DNA of 64,000 nucleotides, from positions 1 through 64,000 of the forward strand of contig CAJQUW010012904.1 in NCBI GenBank assembly GCA_907163375.1, read 5' to 3'. The translations under genes and the position numbers were made by a program. Position 1 is the first letter of the stretch; the number at the start of each line of letters is the position of its first letter. This DNA comes from Prostheceraeus crozeri. Lineage: Eukaryota > Platyhelminthes > Polycladida > Euryleptidae. The notes below the pieces were generated by a model. That model made no database searches. It was not told where the DNA came from and worked only from the letters and a program-made list of their open reading frames with translations. Positions 36,018 through 46,133 of this stretch are shown piece by piece.

Positions 36018-37452
36018 GTAGGTCGTCTCTCTGAGCTCCGATGATAGCTTCGGACATTCCAAATTCCGGGTTTCTGTAAGAAACCGACTTAGAAAATTTC
36101 ATTCCTGAAGTCAGCTAAGGCGTCAGACTTAGAGGTTCGCCAGGAGATGGCCTTCGTCTCCAGGCCATAAAAGACTCCAAAACTTTAAAGGCTTGTAACT
36201 TTGCTTCTACAAGTCCGTTTGACTTGATTCAAAAAGTTTCGGTCGCTATTGACCTGCTCTAAGTAATAAACTACTTATAAAATTTCATAAGTAGTGCTAA
36301 AAAGTTGAAAAGTTTAAATTCACTAGTTTTGGAGGTTTTCTGGGGTTTTCGACCCTGCTGAAGTCAATGAAAGGATTTTTAATGATGTCTGAGCCAGTCT
36401 TCTCATGGTATAAGTAGCTTTTCACTGAAAGCGAGCAAGACACGGAGAGTTTTGCTGTAATATTCCACTGACAGGGTGTTCCTTCTGGACGGCGGACGAT
36501 GCCGTAGTGATAAGTGTGGCAAGGGAGTGTGTCATAGTTTAGACCGAAACCGCTGGGGCAACTCATGTCTCATGTTGGGCATTTGACACAGTTCTCAACG
36601 TAGCACTTTGAACGCCAATCGGTTGAGTCTTAGCTATCTTGTCATGGGTGGCCTCTAAACATCTCCATTGCAAAACGCTGGTGAATCAAGCTCTCTACGG
36701 CTTGCTATCAAGCTGATCGAAGCAACGACTTGGGTCGTTTCCTCTTGTAAATAACTCCACCGATTTTTATGTCAAAATCGGGGCCCGGATACCAACACAG
36801 TGACATGACGCACGCTCTGTCCGCTCGAGGTTGGATTTGTGGGTCGAGGCCTTGGAGATGGGATAAGATCCCCTCTGAGTAATGCCTGTAACGGATTCAA
36901 GAGCTTAACACCCAAACGGTTGCTGGCTTGCTATCAGGCCTTCTTCGTCTAGCCTCAGTAACTCAGGCTTGGCAACGTCTATCGTTTGTCATTGTAACTT
37001 GGTAAAAATGGGACGGTTACTGCAAGCATTGACGTCAAAACTTTTCGCGTCATAGGGAAATCCGTCTTTGTGTTGGGAGTTGGTAACAGAAAGCACGGTG
37101 ACTGCCGATTACCCATACATGGTAAAACTGCTGTTGTCAAGTTAAAAGCATGTCCAAATAAGGAAGGTCTGAATCATGGCTTTGTGCTCACTGGGTATAT
37201 AAACCGCGACTTTTTTCTAGTCTTCACTCCTGTTTCAAGTTGCAAGACGAACGGTGAGTGCTCTGACAAGGTTTGCTATCAAACTTTGGGATTTAGGATA
37301 AAGCTAGGAATCATACTCTTTAACTTTGGTTGACGATTTTATTCCAACGTTTGCTATCAAATGTTTGATGACTTTGTCTTTCAATGCATATCAGCAAGTA
37401 GTATCCTGTAAACACTTGCTATCAAATTTTACTCTATCTTTACAGAATTATC

Positions 37453-38555
37453 ATGACTAAAACTCCGCGCTTTATCATTACTCAATGCTCCTGCGGTAGA
37501 TTAGCAAGGGGCAGCGAATACCGTAAGCATATTAAAGAGGGGACGCTGGACCAACATGAGAGAGTGCATGCTTTTAAGGTCTGTGTTCATCATAGGGTGG
37601 TGTGCGATGAGGATGATGTTGAGGGTTTCCGGAAGGCGCATGAATCTTGCCCATCCGGAAACATTGGAGCGCAGTCGTTTCGTGAGTGGATGAGTGAATT
37701 AATTAAGGCGAAGGAGGAGTTGAATGCAGCAGTTAGAAGTATTGAGGGTGCTGTAGCGAAGGATCGGGAGGTAGTGTTGAGTGAAGAGGAAGTAGAGGTA
37801 GAAGGAGTGATTGAGCGGGCGAGTGATGAGACTAGGAAGTTGATGGTCTCATTGTTTGGGAGTGAGTTGTCTGATGAGACGGATGGTGAGGTGGCTGAGC
37901 CTGTAGCGACATCATCGCCTAGGAAAGAGGCGCATGATACGGAGGCGTTTGTGAGATTGAAGGATCGTATGATGGATATGGAGAGTGTGAATAGAAAAGT
38001 TTTGAAGGAGAATGATGAGTTGAAGGCTAAGGTTGAGGGTATAAAGGTGATGAGGGAGCAGTTGGAGGAGATGCGAGTGAAGGAGCAGGAGTGGTTGAAG
38101 GAAAGGAGTGGTATGATGAAGCGAGTGAAGGCGCTTGAGGGCTTAGAGTCGGAGTTGATGCGTGAAAAGAATGAGGTGGAGCGGATGCGAGGTGTGGTGA
38201 AGGAAGTGGAAGAGACGAAGGTGATCAACACGTGGTTGGGGAGTGAAGTGGAAAAGTTGCGAGAGGTTGAGAGAAGAGTGAAGAGGAAGAGAGTGTATGA
38301 GGTCCATCTTCCCCTCTTTGAAAACAACATCTGCGATGTGCCGACCCTCACAGACGACCCCAATTCGACACAGACATGTTATGAAGGCGAAGGTGTGCGA
38401 TGTCTCCACCTATCCATTAAAATGAATGGCGATTTGGAAGACTTTATCGACCGAAAAGTTGTAAAGAAAAAGCCGAGTAAGTTACTTCAACATGATCATT
38501 TCCTTGCCACCTCTAATCTCCTATTCTTTTTCTTTCAGAGTTTTTGCAGAAGTGA
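37453..38555 (+). CDS. Cys/His-rich coiled-coil protein, left arm copy (spliced, 346 aa)
   Basis: I do not recognise the family. Residues 12-66 hold many Cys and His (QCSCGR, H26, H35, H39, C44, HH 46-47, C51, H63, C66), a plausible zinc-binding head. Residues about 80-150 are acidic. Residues about 165-295 are highly charged with heptads (MREQLEEMRVKEQEWLKERS), a long coiled coil. The C-terminus is basic. A 62-nt intron (38477-38538, GTAAGT...TTTCTTTCAG) in phase 1 would make the protein end KKKPKFLQK with a TGA at 38553-38555. If unspliced, the frame continues to 38595 (380 aa) with a hydrophobic tail. The basic end looks like a nuclear localisation signal. Coding-strand purine bias is strong, unlike the surroundings. 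The right-arm copy differs at one residue (Ala40/Val). Confidence 0.75.
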
Positions 38556-38638
38556 GAGTGTCGGTGGACGGAGAACGACCCATGGGCCCTTTTAAGGGCC
38601 AACCTTCTAATGCAGCTAAAGCGGTCCCAAGCCCGCCA

Positions 38639-38654
38639 CATATCTTCGGATATG
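38639..38654 (+). promoter_or_regulatory. UUCG tetraloop hairpin in shared 3' segment (left arm)
   Basis: CATATC-TTCG-GATATG is a six-pair stem closed by C-G around a UUCG loop, one of the most stable RNA hairpins. It sits in a block of about 100 bp (38606-38702) that is almost identical at 41586-41690 behind the central acidic gene and at 46035-46050 in the right arm. With splicing it lies in the 3' UTR. It may act in mRNA stability or 3' end formation. Confidence 0.65.
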
Positions 38655-38788
38655 GAATGAAGAGGGGAAGAAAAATGATGAATGGAATGAAGGGAGGACA
38701 TTCATGCGCCACACGCAACACATCACAGACTTCTCTCTTTGCAAGTGAACAAGCTCTTGTCAGTGTCGTACAAAGCTTTTACTGCAGC

Positions 38789-39510
38789 ACAGGTTGATGT
38801 ATAGTTAGAGAGTTTGTTCATGACGTTTATTCATAAGTCTAGTCAGAAAGTGTATCATGGTTTGTACAAAAGTTTATACTGCACCACAGGTTGATGTATA
38901 GTTAGAAAATTTTATCATGACGTCTATTCATAAGTCTAGTCAGAAAGTGTATCATCGTTTGTACAAAAGTTTATACTGCCACGCAGGTTGATGTATAGTT
39001 AGAAAGTTTTATCATGATGTCTATTCATAAGTCTAGTCAGAAAGTGTATCATTGCTTGTACAAAAGTTTATACTGCAACACAGGTTGATGTATAGTTAGA
39101 AAGTTTGATCCTGACGTTTATTCATAAGTCTGGTCAGAAAGTGTATCATGGTTTGTACAAAAGTTTATACTGCAACACAGGTTGATGTATAGTTAAAAAA
39201 GTTTGATCATGACGTTTATTCATAAGTCTAGTCAGAAAGTGTATCATTGTTTGTACAAAAGTTTTACTGCAACACAGGTTGATGTATAGTTAGAAAAGTT
39301 TGATCATGACGTTTATTCATAAGTCTAGTCAGAAAGTTTATCATGGTTTGCAAAAGTTTATACTGCAGTACAGGTTGATGTATAGTTAGAAAGTTTGATC
39401 ATGACGTTTATTCATAAGTCTAGTCAGAAAATATATCATGTTGTACAAAAGTTTTACTGCCACACAGGTTGATGTAAAGTTAGAAAGTTTTATCATGACG
39501 TTGTATGACT
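38789..39510. repeat. 97-bp tandem array, left arm (~8 units)
   Basis: Units begin CAGGTTGATGTATAGTTAGA and carry ATGACGTTTATTCATAAGTC and a GTACAAAAGTTTATACTGC block. The period is 94-100 bp, with neighbouring units about 90% alike. The right arm holds about 5 units (45480-45930). The sequence after the array (39510-39800) seems to be older, decayed units sharing AGAAAGTTTTACTGC. Confidence 0.88.
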
Positions 39511-41070
39511 GACCGAACTCATCACAGCACTAGAAAGTTTTAGAAGGTTTTACTGCACAGTGTAGATTGTCTTGTAACTTACTTTCACAGTGTTAGAAAG
39601 TTTTATTGGAGACAGTTGCCAAATGTTTCCCTATTAGAAAATTTAAACTCCATGACTGTTAGATTAGCTTCATCAGGTTTACTAAAAGCAGTTTTCTACT
39701 GCAGTAAGACTGAGAGTTTAGAATGTTATATGAAAACAGTGTTCACCACAGCGCTAGAAAGTTTTACTGCGCTGTGTAGATTGTTTCACACAAGGTCTTA
39801 TAGTCAGCGTTGAATGTTTTATAAAACCAGATGTTGTCACAAACGTTGAGTGTGTGAGAGCTAGTTCCATGACATTGAATCGCATGGATTGTAAAGTTCA
39901 TAATCCAAGGCTAGGCTCCTCTACGGTTGGATTTAGGGTTTTATATTACATGCGTTAACTGTTCGTGTAGAATACGTGAAGAACATGTTTTCTTAAATGC
40001 TAATGTTGAAATAAGTTTGTAAGAAGTCTTTGACAGGTTGTTGTGAAACTTAGCGAACGTTGAAGAAATGTTTCTGCAGTCACACTCGTTAGCGTGCCAG
40101 CTTTACTAAATGTGTTGTTTGCCTTTATCAAATTGAATGCGTGTTTTGTAAATAAAGACAGACAGCGTGTTTGCACTCTGCATCGACAGCATACAAGTAT
40201 ACACATAACAACCTGTAGCGTTGTAAGTCGAATGCATATGAGTTAGGAAACACTCAAAACATGTGCTAGATAAAAATCAACCTGCTAGATGAAGTGAAAC
40301 ACAAAAGTGTCACAACTAGTTTACGGGAAATAAAGGAGAACTGTGACAACGTTTACACTCATCATAGACAGATGAACATATAGTCTAACTTTCTGACATT
40401 CAAATGAAAGTTGTAAACATGAACCGTGGTGTAAGAAACTTTATGTCAACAACTTCATGTTGGCAAAACTTTCATAGATTGCAGTCACATTGAAAGCTGA
40501 TATAAAGACCTGTAGAAACGCATAAGTCTTAGCTCAACGACTCGACCTTTGAACTCACACAATGAATACGTCTGTGTAGAAAACTCATTTGTAGGAAACA
40601 GCATTTTCTGTTCGAATTCAGACGATGTAAACATGACATTTAACATGGCTTGCAATAGTCAACACGCTGCCATTCAAAATGTTTATCATAAAACCTATCA
40701 GTGAAAAAACCCCTCCTGTGCCCACAAAGAATCATAAGTGCACTCTGACGCCTGTTTGTCTCGCTAGCCCCTCAGCAGATAGAGTACAACACAAAGATGA
40801 ATGACAGCGCAGCCGGTTGACGAGTGTCTGTCGCGCTAGCCCCTCAGCAGATAGAGTAGAGCACAAAGATGTACGCAATCTCTCTGGCGCCCGTCTGTCA
40901 CATGAAACAGAGAGCTATCACATCTGTCCCAGGATGCAGGAACGTATCGTTACCTCCCACCTAGCTGATTCCCACACAGTTTAGAGCAATATGATTGCAC
41001 GAACCAGACATTTGAATGGCTCTATCATTCTCACATAAAGCAGAGTCTTGTGCATTTTACTATCATAATC

Positions 41071-41480
41071 ATGTCCGAGAAGCCAACTGCTCAAGTTACC
41101 CCTTATAGGATTACTTATATGGGCGAAACTTTTCTCTCCAATGAGTGTGAGGATATAGTATTTGAATTTATGAAATACTATTCCTTGTTCGATGAATCGA
41201 ACGTTATACCTCCACCCGATTCCCCAATGATGGATCCGCAGGAATCTCCGAGTGAGACCGAGACGATGGCAAGTGACGCCGAGACGGTGGGGAGCGAGGC
41301 CGAGATGGCAACCAGCGATAGCGAGACGGTCGAAAGAGAGGAGATGATGTGGAGTGAGGACTCGGAAAGTGAGGACATGGAAAGTGAAGATATCATTGTG
41401 ATATCGGATGATGAAGTAAGAGTTTTACACATTCATACAAATGGCTGTCATCTCAACTCGTTCATGTTTTCTTTCAGTGA
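41071..41480 (+). CDS. Acidic protein with C-terminal SUMO-interaction-like motif (spliced, 115 aa)
   Basis: Family unknown. I start at ATG 41071 (MSEKPTAQVTPYRITYMGET); an in-frame ATG at 41050 adds seven hydrophobic residues. The N-terminal 45 residues look folded. The rest is acidic repeats of the SETETMASDAETVGSEAEM type. It ends EDIIVISDDE, a close match to the SUMO-interaction motif (hydrophobic I/V core followed by Ser/Asp/Glu). An intron with GTAAGA (41416) and TTTTCTTTCAG (41477) is 62 nt long. Splicing brings TGA in as the very next codon, so the protein would end exactly after the motif. Unspliced, it would run to 41562. The same-size intron and the shared 3' segment tie it to the arm gene. 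Confidence 0.6.
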
Positions 41481-41625
41481 TGGAGTGAGTGATGGGCGTT
41501 CTTTAGTTCATAGAATCATCATGCACACATACACCACACTGTTTCACCACATTTCCTCGTGAATGCATCATGAGTTCTTATAAGAACTTCCTTCTAATGC
41601 AGCTAAAGCGGTCCCAAGCCCGCCA

Positions 41626-41641
41626 CATATCTTCGGATATG
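41626..41641 (+). promoter_or_regulatory. UUCG tetraloop hairpin behind the acidic gene
   Basis: Identical CATATC-TTCG-GATATG in the shared block 41586-41690. The block lies about 110 nt after the splice acceptor of the acidic gene and also contains AAAGCGGTCCCAAGCCCGCC and a purine-rich tail. Confidence 0.65.
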
Positions 41642-41809
41642 GAATGCAGAGGGGAAGAAAAATGATGAATGGAATGAAATGGGAGGACACTCTTGCACCA
41701 CATGCAGCCACAAACACATTTCTATCTTCATTAAGATGACATTCAATCACTTGAATTCTAATGTGACCTAATCCTTATATCTCAGTACAGTCAACTCTCT
41801 AACGTACTT

Positions 41810-42150
41810 ATTAAACCGATTATAACTAACTTTACGAACACTGAAAGGATTCTAACATGATTTTATACGTCCCCTATCTTACACATACTGAAAGGATTCT
41901 AGCATGATTTCAAACTTTACAAACATCAACTTTATTTCTAACGTTACAAACAGTGAAATGCTTGTAACACTATTTTATACTTTACCTATCTTACAAACAC
42001 TGAAATGATTCTGACAAAATTCCTAACTTACAAAGAGTGACATGGCCGCGACTTTATTTTATACTACGCCTATCTTGCAAACACTGAAATGATTCTGATA
42101 TTATTCCCAACTTTACAAACAGTAAAATGGTTGCAACTTTATTACGAACT
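41810..42150. repeat. Diverged tandem repeats, centre of palindrome
   Basis: At least five loosely repeated units of about 65-80 bp with TTACAAACACTGAAATGATTCT-type cores (shorter quoted core: CACTGAAATGATTCTGA) and ATTTTATACT between them. They resemble the decayed units at 39.5-39.6 kb in the arms (CACAGTGTTAGAAAG reversed). Confidence 0.6.
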
Positions 42151-42559
42151 CAATCCACTCTGTTTGAAGCCCAACTTTATGTAAAAAGAAAACGACACAG
42201 TATGTACATGATATGTTATTGAAACCCACACAGCTTTTTGTTACACTAACAATTCAGTTCAATGTGAGCTAGTCTTGTATCACTCATTTCATACAACATA
42301 ACTTTTCATTTACTTATTCCTACAATGTTACTACTTAGTGTTCTAGACTTTATGAGTTCGCTTTCACTTCCATCTCACACTTTCTTCATCATCTAACCAC
42401 GTGAATGACATTGATGATACATTATCTGACTAAACGCATTGAGTCACATTCTACACAAACAGCTATTGCTAACATGGATCATATAAAACGCTAAGTCTTG
42501 TCATAGGCCTGACTATGATATGGACGTAGTGATTTATCTATGTAACTTACACTTTCAAA

Positions 42560-43200
42560 GCGCTAAATCCTTAAATCTCAACACAGGGAAACCTATCCTA
42601 TGGATTTAGGAGTTTTGCTGTATGATTTAGTAAACTTATGTCTCTGTCAGCATACGACTTTTAAAATACAACACTGACTGATGATTGAGGATCATATATT
42701 CCTAGCTAGGATAACAAGAAACTTTCCTGCGTTGACTATTACATATATTTTCCTCATCAACTCTTTACACACTTATGATTCCAATCACTAAGTTACATAC
42801 AACGCTTCTATTGAACATGCACCAATCACCTTTCAGCTGACCACATCAAATGTAAGGTGTATAACATAATGAGTATGTAACTATCTCTCATCAACGATAT
42901 GAAATCTGTCTTTTCACCATGAAAATTAAGTCTTGACTTCAAAGTCATTTTATAAAGCGAACATATGCATCACGTATTCTACACTAAAAGAGATCGTTCA
43001 TTTGTGTTATCCTAATCCCTAAGTCCCTAAATCCAACAGTAGGTAACCCTACCCCTCAGATAATGGACTTTATCAATTTAGCTATGTCATTCACCAATGG
43101 CTAAGTTAGTAAATGCATGTATACACTCTACAACAACAGTTATCATTGATGTATGTTCTATAAAACGCTAAATCTCTAAGTCCAACCGTGACTGCCATTG
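42560..43200. repeat. Recurring CTAAATCCAACNG modules
   Basis: Related blocks at about 42560, 43015 and 43155, and in the arms at about 45035 (reversed at 39910). Each has a TATAAAAC or AAAGC lead followed by CTAAATCC or close variant, a CAAC(A/C)GT block and a CCTANCC tail. Two also have ATTCTACAC some 40-70 bases before. This suggests that the centre and the arm sequence grew from one ancestral module. Confidence 0.5.
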
Positions 43201-43597
43201 CCTGCATTACTATAGAACATGTTGCTCTGATGATTCTTCCACCACCCCTACTCTTTCCATTTGAGGGGTAGTAAAGAAATAAATTCATGACTTCAGGTCA
43301 AAACCTCTCTCTACACACGTTTATATTTCACACCATGTAAAAGATCCTTGCTACTAATCATAGGGGCTTTAAAACTTTAAACATGATGATTTCATGGCAG
43401 TTAGAACTTTGAAGATGTGTGTTGGACAAGTTTAACAATTGTCATGAAGTTGAGTTCTCATCAGATGAATTTAATAAGAGCTTCTTCATTTTCTAAGAAA
43501 GATAGAGATCCTTGAATCTAGTGTTTGTGTGTGACTTTTCTTTGTTAATAGGGCGGCCTCCAACGAATTGGTGACCAGGCCCTCGGAAGGACCGATA

Positions 43598-43625
43598 GAA
43601 TACTTCGATTACTCGAAGTATTCCG
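43598..43625. promoter_or_regulatory. Perfect 11-bp-stem hairpin overlapping the stop of the 78-aa gene
   Basis: GAATACTTCGA and TCGAAGTATTC are separated by four bases (TTAC). The stop codon of the minus-strand gene lies within the hairpin. It could serve 3' end formation or be a protein-binding site. Confidence 0.65.
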
Positions 43626-43845
43626 GACGCTGAATTCTCAGCAACGCCAGATATTCTAGCGCCATGTCCCTAAATAAAGGGTTCTCCACAAGCTCATGTG
43701 GAATAAGGTTGACGGGGCAGCGAATTGCTTCGCCTTTCTCTGCCTGCAAAGCAGACAGAAGAAAGACTTTCCCCATCTTCACCCTGCATCCACAGCGGAG
43801 CTCAAGGGTTCGGCTCATGTCAAAGAAAGCGATATCGAACGACAT
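43609..43845 (-). CDS. Small CxC-motif protein (78 aa), centre of palindrome
   Basis: Unknown family. The N-terminus MSFDIAFFDMSRTLELRCGC is followed by VKMGKVFLLSALQAEKGEAI, a third Cys in RCPVNLIP, and a helical end (FRDMALEYLALLRIQRPEYF). The CxC near the N-terminus recalls the CSC of the arm protein. A TATA-like AAATATAAGGG lies about 45-55 bases before the ATG on the minus strand, so a short independent transcript is likely. The frame ends within a perfect hairpin. It faces the acidic gene tail to tail. Confidence 0.55.
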   Translation of the reverse strand: MSFDIAFFDMSRTLELRCGCRVKMGKVFLLSALQAEKGEAIRCPVNLIPHELVENPLFRDMALEYLALLRIQRPEYFE

Positions 43846-45479
43846 TGCTTCAAACGACTTGTATTTGATGAATGAGTGTGAACGTCTCCCTTATATTTCT
43901 CACACATTTTTGTAACTGGCTAGCCAGACATTGAAGAATTGAACAAATTGGCAGTGTCCATGCTTTAGCAGCAAATGGTGACTTGCGCGCGCGGAGTGTA
44001 CGGTAACGAACTGTCAACGTGAGAACCCTTTGAGTCGCCTACGATAATCTCTCCGACGCGATAGCAATGAGCTGTGTGGGAATCAGCTAGGTGGGAGGTA
44101 ACGATACGTTCCTACATCCTGGGACAGATGTGATAGCTCTCTGTTTCATGTGACAGACGGCCGCCAGAGAGAATGCGTACATCTTTCTGTTCTACTCTAT
44201 CTGCTGAGGGGATAGCGAGACAAACAGGCGTCAGAGTGCACTTATGATTCTTTGTGGGCACAGGAGGGGTTTTTTCACTGATAGGTTTTATGATAAACAT
44301 TTTGAATGGCAGCGTGTTGACTATTGCAAGCCATGTTAAATGTCATGTTTACATCGTCTGAATTCGAACAGAAAATGCTGTTTCCTACAAATGAGTTTTC
44401 TACACAGACGTATTCATTGTGTGAGTTCAAGGGTCGAGTCGTTGAGCTAAGACTTATGCGTTTCTACAGGTCTTTATATCAGCTTTCAATGTGACTGCAA
44501 TCTATGAAAGTTTTGCCAACATGAAGTTGTTGACATAAAGTTTCTTACACCACGGTTCATGTTTACAACTTTCATTTGAATGTCAGAAAGTTAGACTATA
44601 TGTTCATCTGTCTATGATGAGTGTAAACGTTGTCACAGTTCTCCTTTATTTCCCGTAAACTAGTTGTGACACTTTTGTGTTTCACTTCATCTAGCAGGTT
44701 GATTTTTATCTAGCACATGTTTTGAGTGTTTCCTAACTCATATGCATTCGACTTACAACGTTACAGGTTGTTATGTGTATACTTGTATGCTGTCGATGCA
44801 GAGTGCAAACACGCTGTCTGTCTTTATTTACAAAACACGCATTCAATTTGATAAAGGCAAACAACACATTTAGTAAAGCTGGTACGCTAACGAGTGTGAC
44901 TGCAGAAACATTTCTTCAACGTTCGCTAAGTTTCACAACAACCTGTCAAAGACTTCTTACAAACTTATTTCAACATTAGCATTTAAGAAAACATGTTCTT
45001 CACGTATTCTACACGAACGGTTAACGCATGTAATATAAAACCCTAAATCCAACCGTAGAGGAGCCTAGCCTTGGATTATGAACTTTACAATCCATGCGAT
45101 TCAATGTCATGGAACTAGCTCTCACACACTCAACGTTTGTGACAACATCTGGTTTTATAAAACATTCAACGCTGACTATAAGACCTTGTGTGAAACAATC
45201 TACACAGCGCAGTAAAACTTTCTAGCGCTGTGGTGAACACTGTTTTCATATAACATTCTAAACTCTCAGTCTTACTGCAGTAGAAAACTGCTTTTAGTAA
45301 ACCTGATGAAGCTAATCTAACAGTCATGGAGTTTAAATTTTCTAATAGGGAAACATTTGGCAACTGTCTCCAATAAAACTTTCTAACACTGTGAAAGTAA
45401 GTTACAAGACAATCTACACTGTGCAGTAAAACCTTCTAAAACTTTCTAGTGCTGTGATGAGTTCGGTCAGTCATACAAC

Positions 45480-45930
45480 GTCATGATAAAACTTTCTAAC
45501 TTTACATCAACCTGTGTGGCAGTAAAACTTTTGTACAACATGATATATTTTCTGACTAGACTTATGAATAAACGTCATGATCAAACTTTCTAACTATACA
45601 TCAACCTGTGTTGCAGTATAAACTTTTGTACAAACCATGATACACTTTCTGACTAGACTTATGAATAAACGTCATGATCAAACTTTTCTAACTATACATC
45701 AACCTGTGTTGCAGTATAAACTTTTGTACAAGCAATGATACACTTTCTGACTAGACTTATGAATAGACGTCATGATAAAACTTTCTAACTATACATCAAC
45801 CTGCGTGGCAGTAAAACCTTTACAAACCATGATATACTTTCTGACTAGACTTATGAATAAACGTCATGATAAAATTTTTCTAACTATACATCAACCTGTG
45901 TTGCAGTATAAACTTTTGTACGACACTGAC
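45480..45930. repeat. 97-bp tandem array, right arm (~5 units)
   Basis: Reverse complement of the left array. Units here have their own unit-specific differences, so the arrays have changed in number since the arms separated or were last made alike. Confidence 0.88.
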
Positions 45931-46133
45931 AAGAGCTTGTTCACTAGCAAAGAGAGAAGTCTGTGATGTGTTGCGTGTGGCGCATGAATGTCCTCCCTTC
46001 ATTCCATTCATCATTTTTCTTCCCCTCTTCATTCCATATCCGAAGATATGTGGCGGGCTTGGGACCGCTTTAGCTGCATTAGAAGGTTGGCCCTTAAAAG
46101 GGCCCATGGGTCGTTCTCCGTCCACCGACACTC

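Larger units (their letters stand above)
35049..40979. repeat. Left arm of giant inverted repeat (~5.9 kb)
   Basis: It matches 44072-48824 in reverse complement over nearly its whole length, with almost identical sequence in the gene. In order: diverged 150-bp units (35.1-35.9 kb), a TATA box (35962), a coiled-coil gene (37453-38555), a 97-bp tandem array of about 8 units (38.79-39.5 kb), then non-coding sequence up to the inner border CTGATTCCCACACAG. Compared with the other arm it has 1,126 bp extra in the gene's 5' intron (36151-37276) and more array units. Confidence 0.93.
40980..44071. other. Unique centre of the giant inverted repeat (~3.1 kb)
   Basis: Contains an acidic gene (41071), a diverged tandem-repeat stretch (41.8-42.15 kb), recurring CTAAATCC modules (42.5-43.2 kb) and a small minus-strand gene (43845-43609). 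Its two sides are not complementary, and both genes read towards the middle. Confidence 0.85.

Noticed and set aside
37590..38363. A 257-codon serine-rich frame antisense to the arm gene (and its mirror at 46326-47099)
   Set aside because: It is the reverse shadow of the purine-rich coiled-coil coding strand. Low-complexity Ser/Thr/Phe composition and no start context.
38789..39510. Regular array considered as CRISPR
   Set aside because: Units repeat over their whole length with no unique spacers, no cas genes, and the genome is animal.
39616..40206. Short frames identical in both arms (39616-39813 and 40206-40000)
   Set aside because: Identity follows from the arms being near-identical DNA, so it gives no evidence of coding. 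They overlap decayed tandem units.
43598..43625. Hairpin as a histone-mRNA 3' stem-loop
   Set aside because: Stem of 11 bp and TTAC loop do not match the 6-bp stem, 4-base loop consensus, and the gene is no histone.
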